DNA from: CAVPRW01 sp046727435 [NCBI: bacterium]
GTDB lineage: Bacteria > Tectomicrobia > Entotheonellia > J063
Assembly: GCA_046727435.1 (NCBI GenBank)
Contig: JBKPCR010000479.1
Span: 1-8,616 of the forward strand
Direction of reading: 5' to 3'
Length of the DNA stretch: 8,616 nt
Part shown: positions 1 to 4,840 of the stretch, piece after piece
How positions within the stretch are numbered: the stretch's first letter is position 1
Layout: the number at the start of each line of letters is the position of its first letter
Notes under the pieces: model-generated
The model's database searches: none
The model's input: the letters and a program-made list of their open reading frames with translations, nothing else
Told to the model about the DNA's origin: nothing
Translations under genes and position numbers: made by a program

Positions 1-3
1 ACC

Positions 4-207
4 GTGTCCGGATCAGTAATGGTAAGACTACTGATCATACTTGTAACCGGTATCATGGTATCTATTGGGATTGGGACCGTCTTTTCCCTCGTCTACCCGA
101 GGGTAGAAATCGTTTTTAGCCTTGCCTTTCTGTTCATGCTCGTGGGTCTATTGCTTGCCTTGGCCGTTGGAAGGACATATCCGGCAATCTGGCGGAAAAA
201 GCCATGA
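4..207 (+). CDS. Small two-helix inner-membrane protein, function unknown
   Basis: The product is 67 residues and almost entirely membrane: a first hydrophobic helix at about residues 8-30, a short turn containing YPRVE, a second helix at about 35-54, and a basic tail ending RKKP. The GTG start at 4 is the first available in the window, and the frame is open to the window edge, so the true start could lie upstream; an ATG at 19 (residue 6) is an alternative. I do not recognise a family. The TGA stop (205-207) lies exactly at the left end of an IS5-family remnant. When the insertion is undone, this stop overlaps the start of the 308-aa gene at 808 as ATGA, so the two were a coupled pair. Two-helix proteins of this size are often small partners of a larger envelope protein, but that is inference. 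Confidence 0.6.
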   Translation: MSGSVMVRLLIILVTGIMVSIGIGTVFSLVYPRVEIVFSLAFLFMLVGLLLALAVGRTYPAIWRKKP

Positions 208-217
208 ACTTATCCCA
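203..217 (+). repeat. Left terminal inverted repeat and CATG target duplication of IS5-family remnant
   Basis: CATG at 203-206 is followed by AACTTATCCCA at 207-217. The matching right end (796-810) reads TGGGATAGATT then CATG, giving 9 of 11 matched bases in the inverted repeat and an exact 4-bp direct repeat outside it. Read on the minus strand, the stop of the transposase (TAA, 212-210) lies inside this repeat. The exact outer boundary is ambiguous by a base or two because TGA..TCA also pairs. Confidence 0.7.
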
Positions 218-806
218 CAATTAGCTATTAGCTATGGACCTACATGTAAATCATGGCCATGACAAGAAACGCGTTGAAGCAGCTTGCGAGACGTTCCCAA
301 CACACGACCAAGCGGCGATACTTGCTCTGGAACTAGGCAAACATCCGTTCGGCTTGGAAGCGCAGAACATCCTGTTTAATCGGCCTCCCCCGAGGCTTGC
401 GATTCTTCCATACCTGTTTGGAAATCTGGGGCTGGATACCACGTGTGCGGAGGCAATGACGGAGGTCTTTGGCACCATACCCCTTATCCGTCGCCAGAAC
501 CTTGAGACGTTTATGTGGTCTGCCTCGTGTGCCCGTTCGTCCCCATTGGCAGGTGTCGTGCAAGCGGACTATGGCATGCCAGCCGCGTCCGTGGCTGTGG
601 ATGAGGATGCCTTTGCCTTTCCGGCCAAAGGCGACGCCTGCCCCGCCTCCTTTGCCAGGCGGAAAAGGCGCTATCAACCGCCGTATTGCCACTGCATTAG
701 CCCGCGTTCCTCCACGCCACTTAACCCCTCGAATGTTCCGGCCATCGTGCTCTCCTGAAACAATGGAGGGCACTATAACATGGTAAGTCTGTGAATGGGA
801 TAGATT
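207..806 (-). mobile_element. Decayed, internally deleted IS5-family insertion sequence
   Basis: This 600-bp remnant carries a minus-strand transposase pseudogene between imperfect 11-bp terminal inverted repeats, with CATG repeated on both flanks (203-206 and 807-810). Full IS5-family elements of this type carry a single transposase of roughly 250-270 residues and are longer, so a substantial interior piece is missing. Several frameshifts and stops show it is long dead. It sits precisely between two genes without damaging either one, because the duplicated CATG supplies both the TG of the upstream stop and the ATG of the downstream start. Confidence 0.85.
210..745 (-). pseudogene. IS5-family transposase pseudogene
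   Basis: Reading leftward from the ATG at 745-743, which has an AGGAGA ribosome site at 756-751, the product begins MAGTFEGLSG and jumps straight to EERGLMQWQYGG. In intact relatives of this group these are separated by about 80-90 residues (the N-terminal helix-turn-helix part), so this is an internal deletion. Further down, in shifting frames, are PGKGGGAGVAFGRKGKG, TTPANGDERA, then RLKVLATDKGYGAKDLR and RGRPIKQDVLRFQAERMFA. A TAG at 335-333 interrupts the normally continuous FAWFQ motif. FQSKYRRLVV, ERLASCFNAFL and the terminal LIVG before TAA at 212-210 are still legible. A second small deletion joins DERA to RTGTRGRP, probably through the repeated CGAACGGGC. It cannot make an active enzyme. 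Confidence 0.87.
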
Positions 807-810
807 CATG
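796..810 (+). repeat. Right terminal inverted repeat and CATG target duplication of IS5-family remnant
   Basis: TGGGATAGATT at 796-806 is the partner of the left repeat, followed by the second CATG (807-810). The ATG inside this CATG is the start codon of the downstream 308-aa gene, so the inverted repeat now provides that gene's immediate upstream sequence. Its only purine-rich stretch is GGGATAG, a weak ribosome site. Confidence 0.7.
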
Positions 811-1734
811 AAAGGTCCTTGGGTACGAGCCACGCTTTTCGTTGTAGTGAGCGACTTGCTGGTGATCTTCCTTTGCGCATGTGCCTTACCAGCCATACAG
901 GAGAACCATCAATACTATACATATATCGTCAAGACTACTATTAATGATTGCCAAGCCAGAAATGGCCAGTATGAACCTGGTGGGGTGTCCCTCGTCAATT
1001 GCGTCTTACCGCGCAGAATGAAGGAAGGAAGAAGAAAAGTAGGCCCCATTTCAAGGGCTGAGCTATGGCCTATTTTGACAAGCGTTTATGATTACTTCTT
1101 CAGTGCAGGCACAGAGAGGCAAGACTACGGTCTATACTCCTATGTACTCTTTCCTGTTCGGTCGCCGCGAGCAGAGCATTTTTTAGAGGAATTGTTCAGG
1201 ACTACTGACTATGTGGTAAACGACCTCATCGACTTGAAACACCTTAATGTTATATATCTTCCTACGGAGGCAGTGAATCTGGCCTATTTGACATCCAAGA
1301 TCCAGGATGGTGCCGCTCCACCAGCAGCCCCGTTTGTCACCTCGCTCTATAATTACCCTCTATCCCGAAAGCTTCTCGCACAATTTTGTACCGCACCCGC
1401 TGAGGTCATTCGTGATCTTTGTGCAACTGATCTCTCACGTGGGCCTTACCTGTTTACATATGCACGCCCGGTGCGCAACCTCTCGCCGGTGCCACCGCCG
1501 TATCTGGTCTTGGACTTAAGCGATGTGCACATACGCGCATTCGGCGAGTTCATCGCCGCATACAAAGCACAGGTCAAGCGTCCTGACTATTCGGATCGTG
1601 AGCGAATCGATGTGCTGCGTCTTCGTGTGCTCAACATTGTGCTGACTGCAGCCGACTGGATAGCTCCAACTAAAAGCGCGATAGCCGATATTCTTCGTAT
1701 GGCCAAGGGAGAAGGTAGCTCCCAGAATTACTGA
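808..1734 (+). CDS. Membrane-anchored or exported 308-aa protein of unknown function
   Basis: I recognise no family. The N-terminus is a basic start (MKGPWVR) followed by a hydrophobic segment at about residues 8-30 ending LCACALPA. This could be a signal anchor, a signal peptide cut after ALPA, or an atypical lipobox with acylation at Cys25. The remaining 280 residues look soluble and mixed alpha/beta: Cys48 and Cys65 form a possible disulfide pair, Cys194 and Cys205 another. There is a Tyr-rich stretch at 94-113, a hydrophobic helix pair around 123-165, a VPPPYLVLDLSDVHIRAF segment near 228-245 and a basic helical C-terminus. The ATG lies in the CATG repeat at the IS5 remnant's edge. Before that insertion it overlapped the stop of the small membrane protein (ATGA), with GGCGGA seven bases upstream as ribosome site. 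The first half is clearly AT-richer than rpoN or the GH13 gene, suggesting different ancestry. It remains open for its full length despite the old insertion beside it, which argues for a maintained gene. Confidence 0.75.
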   Translation: MKGPWVRATLFVVVSDLLVIFLCACALPAIQENHQYYTYIVKTTINDCQARNGQYEPGGVSLVNCVLPRRMKEGRRKVGPISRAELWPILTSVYDYFFSAGTERQDYGLYSYVLFPVRSPRAEHFLEELFRTTDYVVNDLIDLKHLNVIYLPTEAVNLAYLTSKIQDGAAPPAAPFVTSLYNYPLSRKLLAQFCTAPAEVIRDLCATDLSRGPYLFTYARPVRNLSPVPPPYLVLDLSDVHIRAFGEFIAAYKAQVKRPDYSDRERIDVLRLRVLNIVLTAADWIAPTKSAIADILRMAKGEGSSQNY

Positions 1735-2112
1735 TCCGGTCATACAGATTTAAAGTTGGCCCTCCAGGCGCAAACGCCGGAAAATTTACGGTAACGACTC
1801 TGGCTGAAAACTAAGCTCGACTTTTGCCCTTTTTCCCATCTGACTGCGGGACAGGAGTTGGGAAATCGGACCTTTTATGGTGAAATGCTGCAACGGTATC
1901 TGTTACCCAGGCAACAGCTCCTGCCATAGAAGGTCGACAGCGATGAACGTTCCCGCGTGTGCCATGCCGCTACTCAGTATGTTTCGACCCGCGTTCGCGG
2001 CGCTCTCATGATCAGGACCTCTCCTCTGAGTTTCGCTCTAAAAGTGCGTCACCGGCATCGGCAGTCGGCACGCCATTGGTGTGAGCGAAGCCAAAGACGA
2101 TGCAGGCGTTCT
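1735..2112. other. Non-coding stretch with small inverted repeats
   Basis: No convincing gene. A short GC stem (GGCG 1767-1770 with CGCC 1775-1778, loop CAAA) follows the 308-aa gene but lacks a T-run, so it is a poor terminator. An 18-bp imperfect palindrome with one mismatch (CTGTTACC/GGCAACAG) lies at 1900-1917. The AT-rich text around 1750-1795 faintly resembles the ends of IS21-type elements, but no istA or istB coding sequence is present. Near 2070-2115 the residues [10 protein letters not shown] can be read, weakly like the VREAKDRV segment near the ComM N-terminus. Confidence 0.4.
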
Positions 2113-2270
2113 GCCCACAACGTCCTCTTGCTCGGCCCCCCTGGGGCGGGCAAGTCGATGCTGGCACGGCGGCTGACCACCATCCTCCCGGCTATGACCA
2201 TGGCCGATGCCCTCGAGACGACGCGCATCCACCGCGTCGCGGGCCTCACTGGCGGCCGTATGGCAACTGC
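2113..2270 (+). pseudogene. comM/yifB-like AAA+ ATPase fragment, copy 1
   Basis: This stretch encodes [20 protein letters not shown] followed by [20 protein letters not shown] and VAGLTGGRM, the Walker A region of the ComM/YifB (Mg-chelatase ChlI-like) family. These proteins are normally about 500 residues with an N-terminal Lon-protease-like domain. Only about 53 residues are recognisable here. The frame then runs through unrelated sequence to a stop at 2356-2358, without Walker B or sensor motifs. ComM is a branch-migration helicase of natural transformation, but this piece cannot act as one. Two related fragments lie at 3909 and 6393 in the same orientation; this copy has the best-preserved Walker A and the shortest extent. 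Confidence 0.8.
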
Positions 2271-2454
2271 CGACCTCACCGGCGTGGAGTCAATCCACGC
2301 GGCGCATGGTGCCGAAGCGACTCCATACCGTACGCTGGATCGTGACCGCGAGTCCTGAGAGGACCGTGGGGGGTAGAGGGATCATCACGGCTCACGGATG
2401 GTGGAGGTGGGAATAAAACGACAATGAGAAGGCTTTTCAGGAGCATAGGTCTCG

Positions 2455-2842
2455 AATCAACCCAGGAGCGAAGGTCGAGGGCATCCGGGGGACGCCGCGA
2501 TGTGGCCGACCTGGAATCTGTGACCAGCGAGGTGGACGTCCGTCATGCAGGTAATGATGGTCTCCCTGGCCTGATCGGTGTCAGCCTGCACGGTTCCTGG
2601 TCACTCCCTCCCGAATCCTCCAGCTCACGCCGCTGAGGGGGGCCTTGCGGGGCCGCTGACTTCAGGGGATGGCGATGGTGGCAGTGGCATGTGATCACGC
2701 TCGCCGCGGGGTGTCCCTTGCTGGCTGCCGCCCGTTGTCCATCCAACGGTGAGGATCTCCAAAAACCTCTGTGTCAGGCAAGAGACGTGTCAGGCAGGGC
2801 TGCCTCAACAGTAGCAGGCAGACTGTCAGGGCTGATATCAGC
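2455..2842 (+). repeat. Direct repeat unit A carrying a lipoprotein gene relic
   Basis: By eye this block aligns with unit B at 3553-3914. Landmarks in the same order are: AATCAAC at 2455/3553, the start codons at 2500/3598, TGTGGC then CTGGAA just after the start, an identical 14-mer GTGTCAGCCTGCAC at 2578/3676, GTCCCT-x-GCTGGC at 2713/3800, and GCAGGC-x-GACTG at 2814/3888. Spacing differs only by small indels. Similarity may begin further left, near 2380/3475, but is weaker there. Confidence 0.65.
2500..2694 (+). pseudogene. Broken small lipoprotein gene, diverged paralogue of the gene at 3598
   Basis: From the ATG at 2500 (GGGGGA ribosome site seven bases upstream) the frame reads MWPTWNL, stop, PARWTSVMQVMMVSLA, stop, then SVSACTVPG. 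This aligns without gaps to the intact paralogue, sharing M-W-x-x-W-N, P-x-x-W, V-M-x-V and the lipobox VSACT-x-PG. Both interruptions are TGA (2521-2523 and 2572-2574), falling on valine positions of the paralogue. After the lipobox cysteine comes a Pro/Gly/Ala-rich tail ending at TGA 2692-2694. An internal ATG at 2545 could not rescue it because the second TGA precedes the lipobox. Confidence 0.6.
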
Positions 2843-2844
2843 CC
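2829..2844. repeat. 16-bp perfect palindrome
   Basis: GGGCTGATATCAGCCC is a perfect self-complementary sequence with no spacer. It sits at the right end of repeat unit A, where unit B instead runs into a comM-like fragment. It could be a protein-binding site or a chance product of decay; no gene follows within 200 bases. Confidence 0.5.
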
Positions 2845-3030
2845 CTACGACAGCTGCGGCCATGGGAGCAGGCGAGGCAGGTGGTGTGGGCGAACACACT
2901 ACACAAGGCACCTGTGCCGGGTGAACGAAGCGATGGGGGCCATACGGTGATTCCCGGGAATTTTCGGGCAGGCTCATACATCTTCTATAGACGACAACAG
3001 CATGCGTCGTTGAAACGCAGGAGTGATGTC

Positions 3031-3039
3031 AGGAAGGAG
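3031..3039 (+). promoter_or_regulatory. Ribosome binding site fixing the start of the secreted-protein gene
   Basis: AGGAAGGAG ends seven bases before the ATG at 3047, which is ideal spacing. The upstream in-frame starts (3023, 3026) lack such a site and would put residues ahead of a textbook signal peptide. Confidence 0.75.
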
Positions 3040-3046
3040 CCCAGCC

Positions 3047-3439
3047 ATGCGTCTGAGTTTGCCCCTCGCCCTTTGGGTGGTCCTGCTGGTGACCGCCAGT
3101 GCGGCCGCCCATGGCCGTGTGTTCGTCAGTGCCGGCGGCGGCGCGCCTATCCACCGGATCACGGTGGTGCCATCTGCGGTCGTCGTTGCACCAGGTTTCG
3201 TGGCCGTCTCGGCGTTCCACGGCGTCCCACACGCAGCCCTCGTGATCACCCCGCCGCGCGCCATCCGCCCAGGCATACCCGTCATCGTGACCCGCCCGTC
3301 AGCCACGTTCTTCCCCCAGACCGTCGTGGTCTCACGGTCTGTGCCGGGGGCCTTCCCGCACCGCCTCACCGTTCCACCAAGGCGCGTCGGGCCCAAGGTG
3401 ATCCTGGTGGTACCTAACGGTTCGACACGTCAGCGCTGA
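3047..3439 (+). CDS. Small Val-rich secreted protein, function unknown
   Basis: The 130-residue product begins with a clear Sec signal peptide: basic start MRLS, hydrophobic core LPLALWVVLLV, then TASAAA with likely cleavage near residue 21-22 before HGR. The mature part, about 108 residues, has no cysteine and no further membrane segment. It is built from short Val/Ile-rich strands separated by Pro, Gly and His (for example HRITVVPSAVVVAP, ALVITPPRAI, KVILVVP) and ends in a basic tail. That pattern suggests a beta-rich periplasmic or extracellular protein. I do not recognise a family. The ribosome site at 3031-3039 is strong. The gene lies between the two copies of the lipoprotein repeat in the same orientation, and could be co-transcribed with the lipoprotein gene 158 bases downstream. 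Confidence 0.72.
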   Translation: MRLSLPLALWVVLLVTASAAAHGRVFVSAGGGAPIHRITVVPSAVVVAPGFVAVSAFHGVPHAALVITPPRAIRPGIPVIVTRPSATFFPQTVVVSRSVPGAFPHRLTVPPRRVGPKVILVVPNGSTRQR

Positions 3440-3504
3440 CTGGCAACCGGACGCCAGCGCCCACGGGCTGACGTGGATCAGGCCCTCACGTGGTCGCCTG
3501 GTGA

Positions 3505-3530
3505 GCCCTGCGAGATCATCCTGGCAGGGC
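3505..3530 (+). repeat. Inverted repeat between secreted-protein and lipoprotein genes
   Basis: GCCCTGC at 3505-3511 pairs perfectly with GCAGGGC at 3524-3530 across a 12-base loop. No T-run follows, so intrinsic termination is not supported. It could fold in the transcript between the two genes or be incidental in this GC-rich sequence. Confidence 0.3.
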
Positions 3531-3552
3531 GGCCACTTCCCAGGCAAATGGC

Positions 3553-3914
3553 AATCAACACCCGGCCAGGCCGTCGGGTACACCGGAGGAGACAAGCTTG
3601 TGGCATCGCTGGAACACCGTCCCTACGTGGTGGAAACACGTGATGCGGGTGGTATTGGTAGCCGTGGTCGTGTGCGTGTCAGCCTGCACCACGCCTGGTG
3701 GCTCCAGCTCGACACCTGCAGGCCAACCCCCTGATGGAGGGCAGGTGAGGCCGCGGGGGCCAGGCGGCTATTGAGACAAGACCGTGCGATCAGGGGGGAG
3801 TCCCTGGCTGGCGGTACCCCGCTGGGCCTCCAGCCATGGAAGATTTCCACACGCCCCTGCTGTGACCATGGTGCAGTCATGCCTGTTGCAGGCGGACTGA
3901 CCATATCTCCAGCC
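3553..3914 (+). repeat. Direct repeat unit B carrying the intact lipoprotein gene
   Basis: This is the partner of the block at 2455-2842, sharing the landmarks listed there. The similarity stops near 3914: unit A continues AGCCCCTACG, whereas unit B passes straight into GGGGCGGGTAAGTCG, the Walker A codons of the second comM-like fragment. The boundary therefore marks a rearrangement junction in one of the two copies. Confidence 0.65.
3598..3774 (+). CDS. Small lipoprotein with TTG start
   Basis: This is a 58-residue product. The TTG at 3598 is chosen because GGAGGA (3585-3590) lies seven bases upstream and because the broken paralogue at 2500 has ATG at the same aligned position. The N-terminal region holds five Trp among the first 12 residues or so plus basic residues, followed by a short hydrophobic core ([12 protein letters not shown], residues 16-27) and lipobox V-S-A-C with acylation expected at Cys30. 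The mature tail of 29 residues is Pro/Gly/Ser-rich ([18 protein letters not shown]) with no fold signature. An internal ATG at 3643 would give a 43-residue form with a very short signal. Comparable tiny lipoproteins (entericidin-like) exist, but I see no specific match. Together with the secreted protein upstream it may form an envelope pair. Confidence 0.6.
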   Translation: MWHRWNTVPTWWKHVMRVVLVAVVVCVSACTTPGGSSSTPAGQPPDGGQVRPRGPGGY

Positions 3915-4256
3915 GGGGCGGGTAAGTCGATGTTGGCGCGGCGGCTCACGACCATCGTGCCGGGGATGTCCCTGGCCGAAGCCGTTGAGACCACACGTAT
4001 CCATAGTGCTGCTGGCCTCACCGGCGCCCGCACCGCCCTGGTCACGAGGCGCCCGTGTCGTGCTCCGCATCACACCATCTCGGATGCGGGGCTGATCGGC
4101 GGGGGCCACGTGCCGATGCCGGGTGACGTGTCGCTGGCCTACCATGGCGTCGTCTTCCTGGATGAACGGCCCGCGTTTTGTCGTCATGTGTTCGAGGTCT
4201 TGCGCCAGCCGCTGGAGAACGGCGTCACAAGCATCCAATCTCCTGCCCATCCTTAA
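3909..4256 (+). pseudogene. comM/yifB-like AAA+ ATPase fragment, copy 2 (longest)
   Basis: The frame reads [15 protein letters not shown], then [75 protein letters not shown] and NGVTSIQ before the TAA at 4254-4256. It covers Walker A (GAGKS), the RRP-x-RAPHH signature and Walker B (VVFLDE) of the ComM family in one open frame. It lacks the whole N-terminal domain and the C-terminal sensor and lid region; a trace like SVTFPARF (SVGPARH) can be read just past the stop, around 4263-4283. The residues upstream of GAGKS are not ComM but the tail of repeat unit B, so no ComM-type start exists. The normal glycine-rich GPPG is PAG here. Expression as a mini-ATPase is conceivable but unlikely. Confidence 0.82.
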
Positions 4257-4298
4257 TATCCCTCTGTTGGCCCCGCTCGCCACACCGGCGACGCGCAT

Positions 4299-4321
4299 GC
4301 CTACCACGGCACGTGGTAGGC
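4299..4321 (+). terminator. Strong stem-loop, possible weak intrinsic terminator
   Basis: GCCTACCAC at 4299-4307 pairs over nine perfect base pairs with GTGGTAGGC at 4313-4321, loop GGCAC, followed by only three T residues. The stem is stable, but the T-tract is too short for a confident terminator. It lies 43 bases after the end of comM fragment 2 and could block transcription running toward rpoN, or be the remnant of a mobile-element end. Confidence 0.4.
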
Positions 4322-4528
4322 TTTGAGGCAGGGGCTGTGCCGGAGGCGCCGTTTGACGACCATTCTCAGCCTGTCGCCCCGTCGCCCGCCGCCTCCCCTG
4401 AGTCGCCTTCGGCATAGCGCTGCGGGTGGCTGTGACCGGCGATAAAGACACCGCAGTCGTTCACCACGAAGCGAAACCAAGTCCCGTTGTGTCATGTGCA
4501 CCTGCCAAGGCGAGTTTCGGTTTGCCCT

Positions 4529-4627
4529 TCCCTCTCGTTGGACGGGCTAGAGCAGCGCTATCGCACTGCCAAAGCCCTGATGGCATGCAGCCGCTCGCGG
4601 CTGGTCTGGTCCATCGCCCAAGCCCAA
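4529..4627 (+). pseudogene. Possible IS630-type transposase N-terminal scrap
   Basis: About 33 residues (SLSLDGLEQRYRTAKALMAC, then SRSRLVWSIAQ) resemble the start of IS630-type transposases with a helix-turn-helix, which commonly read LSLDELE-x-RYR, a short spacer, then SH-x-QI-x-WLLAQG. The similarity fades after IAQ and no DDE domain follows. It is short and remembered rather than searched, so it remains a weak call. Confidence 0.3.
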
Positions 4628-4650
4628 TGTGCTGGTCGTACCGTGATATT

Positions 4651-4666
4651 TGGTATACTTATTGCA
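4651..4666 (+). promoter_or_regulatory. Putative sigma-54 (-24/-12) promoter upstream of rpoN
   Basis: TGGTAT-ACTTA-TTGCA fits the sigma-54 consensus TGGCAC-N5-TTGCW, with the invariant GG (4652-4653) and GC (4664-4665) separated by exactly ten bases. The departures from consensus are both C-to-T. Transcription would start near 4677, giving a leader of about 165 bases before the rpoN ATG at 4841. No enhancer site could be identified. Its place ahead of rpoN suggests positive autoregulation, which is known in some bacteria. Confidence 0.5.
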
Positions 4667-4690
4667 TTAGCACAAATTATACCGTATAAT
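4662..4690 (+). promoter_or_regulatory. Sigma-70-like promoter overlapped by a perfect palindrome
   Basis: A perfect -10 hexamer TATAAT (4685-4690) stands 17 bases after TTGCAT (4662-4667), a weak -35 that is also the -12 half of the sigma-54 element. The -10 is one arm of the palindrome ATTATAC-C-GTATAAT (4676-4690), so a TATAAT also faces the minus strand. The palindrome could be an operator that blocks the -10 box. This AT-rich island stands out within GC-rich surroundings. Confidence 0.5.
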
Positions 4691-4826
4691 GCCTCCCATT
4701 GGATGCTCAGCCGCAGGCCTCGCCACCACGGGCAGCTCCTGAGGAGGTCGAGCGCTGACCAGATCACCGGGGCAGATCCGCAAGAGCCGCTCGGAGGATG
4801 AGCGATGCCAGCTCATCCTGGGTTCG

Positions 4827-4835
4827 AAGGGAGGT
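4827..4835 (+). promoter_or_regulatory. Ribosome binding site deciding the rpoN start
   Basis: AAGGGAGGT ends five bases before the ATG at 4841. A competing in-frame ATG at 4805 has GGAGG at 4793-4797, seven bases away. The 4841 start is preferred because the RpoN family begins its glutamine/leucine-rich region I within a few residues of Met, and the 12 extra residues from 4805 look unrelated. Confidence 0.55.
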
Positions 4836-4840
4836 ATCCC

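Larger units (their letters stand above)
2695..3046. other. Gene-free stretch rich in palindromes and short repeats
   Basis: The left part (to about 2842) is the tail of repeat unit A. It includes a 10-bp direct repeat GTGTCAGGCA at 2771 and 2787, a tight stem AGGCAG/CTGCCT just after it, and a 16-bp palindrome at 2829-2844. A 12-bp perfect palindrome ATTCCCGGGAAT is at 2950-2961. A TATAGA at 2986-2991 could be a -10 for the secreted-protein gene at 3047, but no good -35 stands 17 bases upstream. No reading frame here has a credible ribosome site plus protein-like composition. Confidence 0.45.
4257..4650. other. Gene-poor stretch between comM fragment 2 and the rpoN promoter
   Basis: It contains the hairpin at 4299-4321 and the possible IS630-type scrap at 4529-4627. 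No reading frame here has a ribosome site with a protein-like composition; the several overlapping open frames on both strands are typical of GC-rich decayed DNA. Confidence 0.5.

Noticed and set aside
234-758. 174-residue plus-strand open frame
   Set aside because: Antisense to the recognisable IS5-family transposase pseudogene.
1750-1795. IS21-type terminal sequence
   Set aside because: Only a vague likeness of AT-rich words; no istA or istB sequence and no matching opposite end.
2500-2694. Possible TGA recoding (selenocysteine or TGA as sense) in the broken lipoprotein gene
   Set aside because: Both TGAs align to valines in the paralogue, no SECIS-like structure was seen, and TGA is a normal stop in several intact genes here.
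2691-2924. 77-residue frame from a GTG with a signal-like start
   Set aside because: No ribosome site, and it runs through the repeat and palindrome cluster that aligns with non-coding sequence of unit B.
2881-3417. 178-residue frame overlapping the secreted-protein gene
   Set aside because: Arg/Pro-rich out-of-frame translation; the overlapping frame has a strong ribosome site and signal peptide.
3768-4451. 227-residue minus-strand open frame, with a similar frame at 6240-6746
   Set aside because: They resemble each other (both contain QPRIRDG) only because they are antisense to the duplicated comM-like fragments.
4818-4835. GGTTCGAA resembling a tRNA T-arm
   Set aside because: No acceptor, D or anticodon stems can be built around it; it overlaps the rpoN ribosome site.
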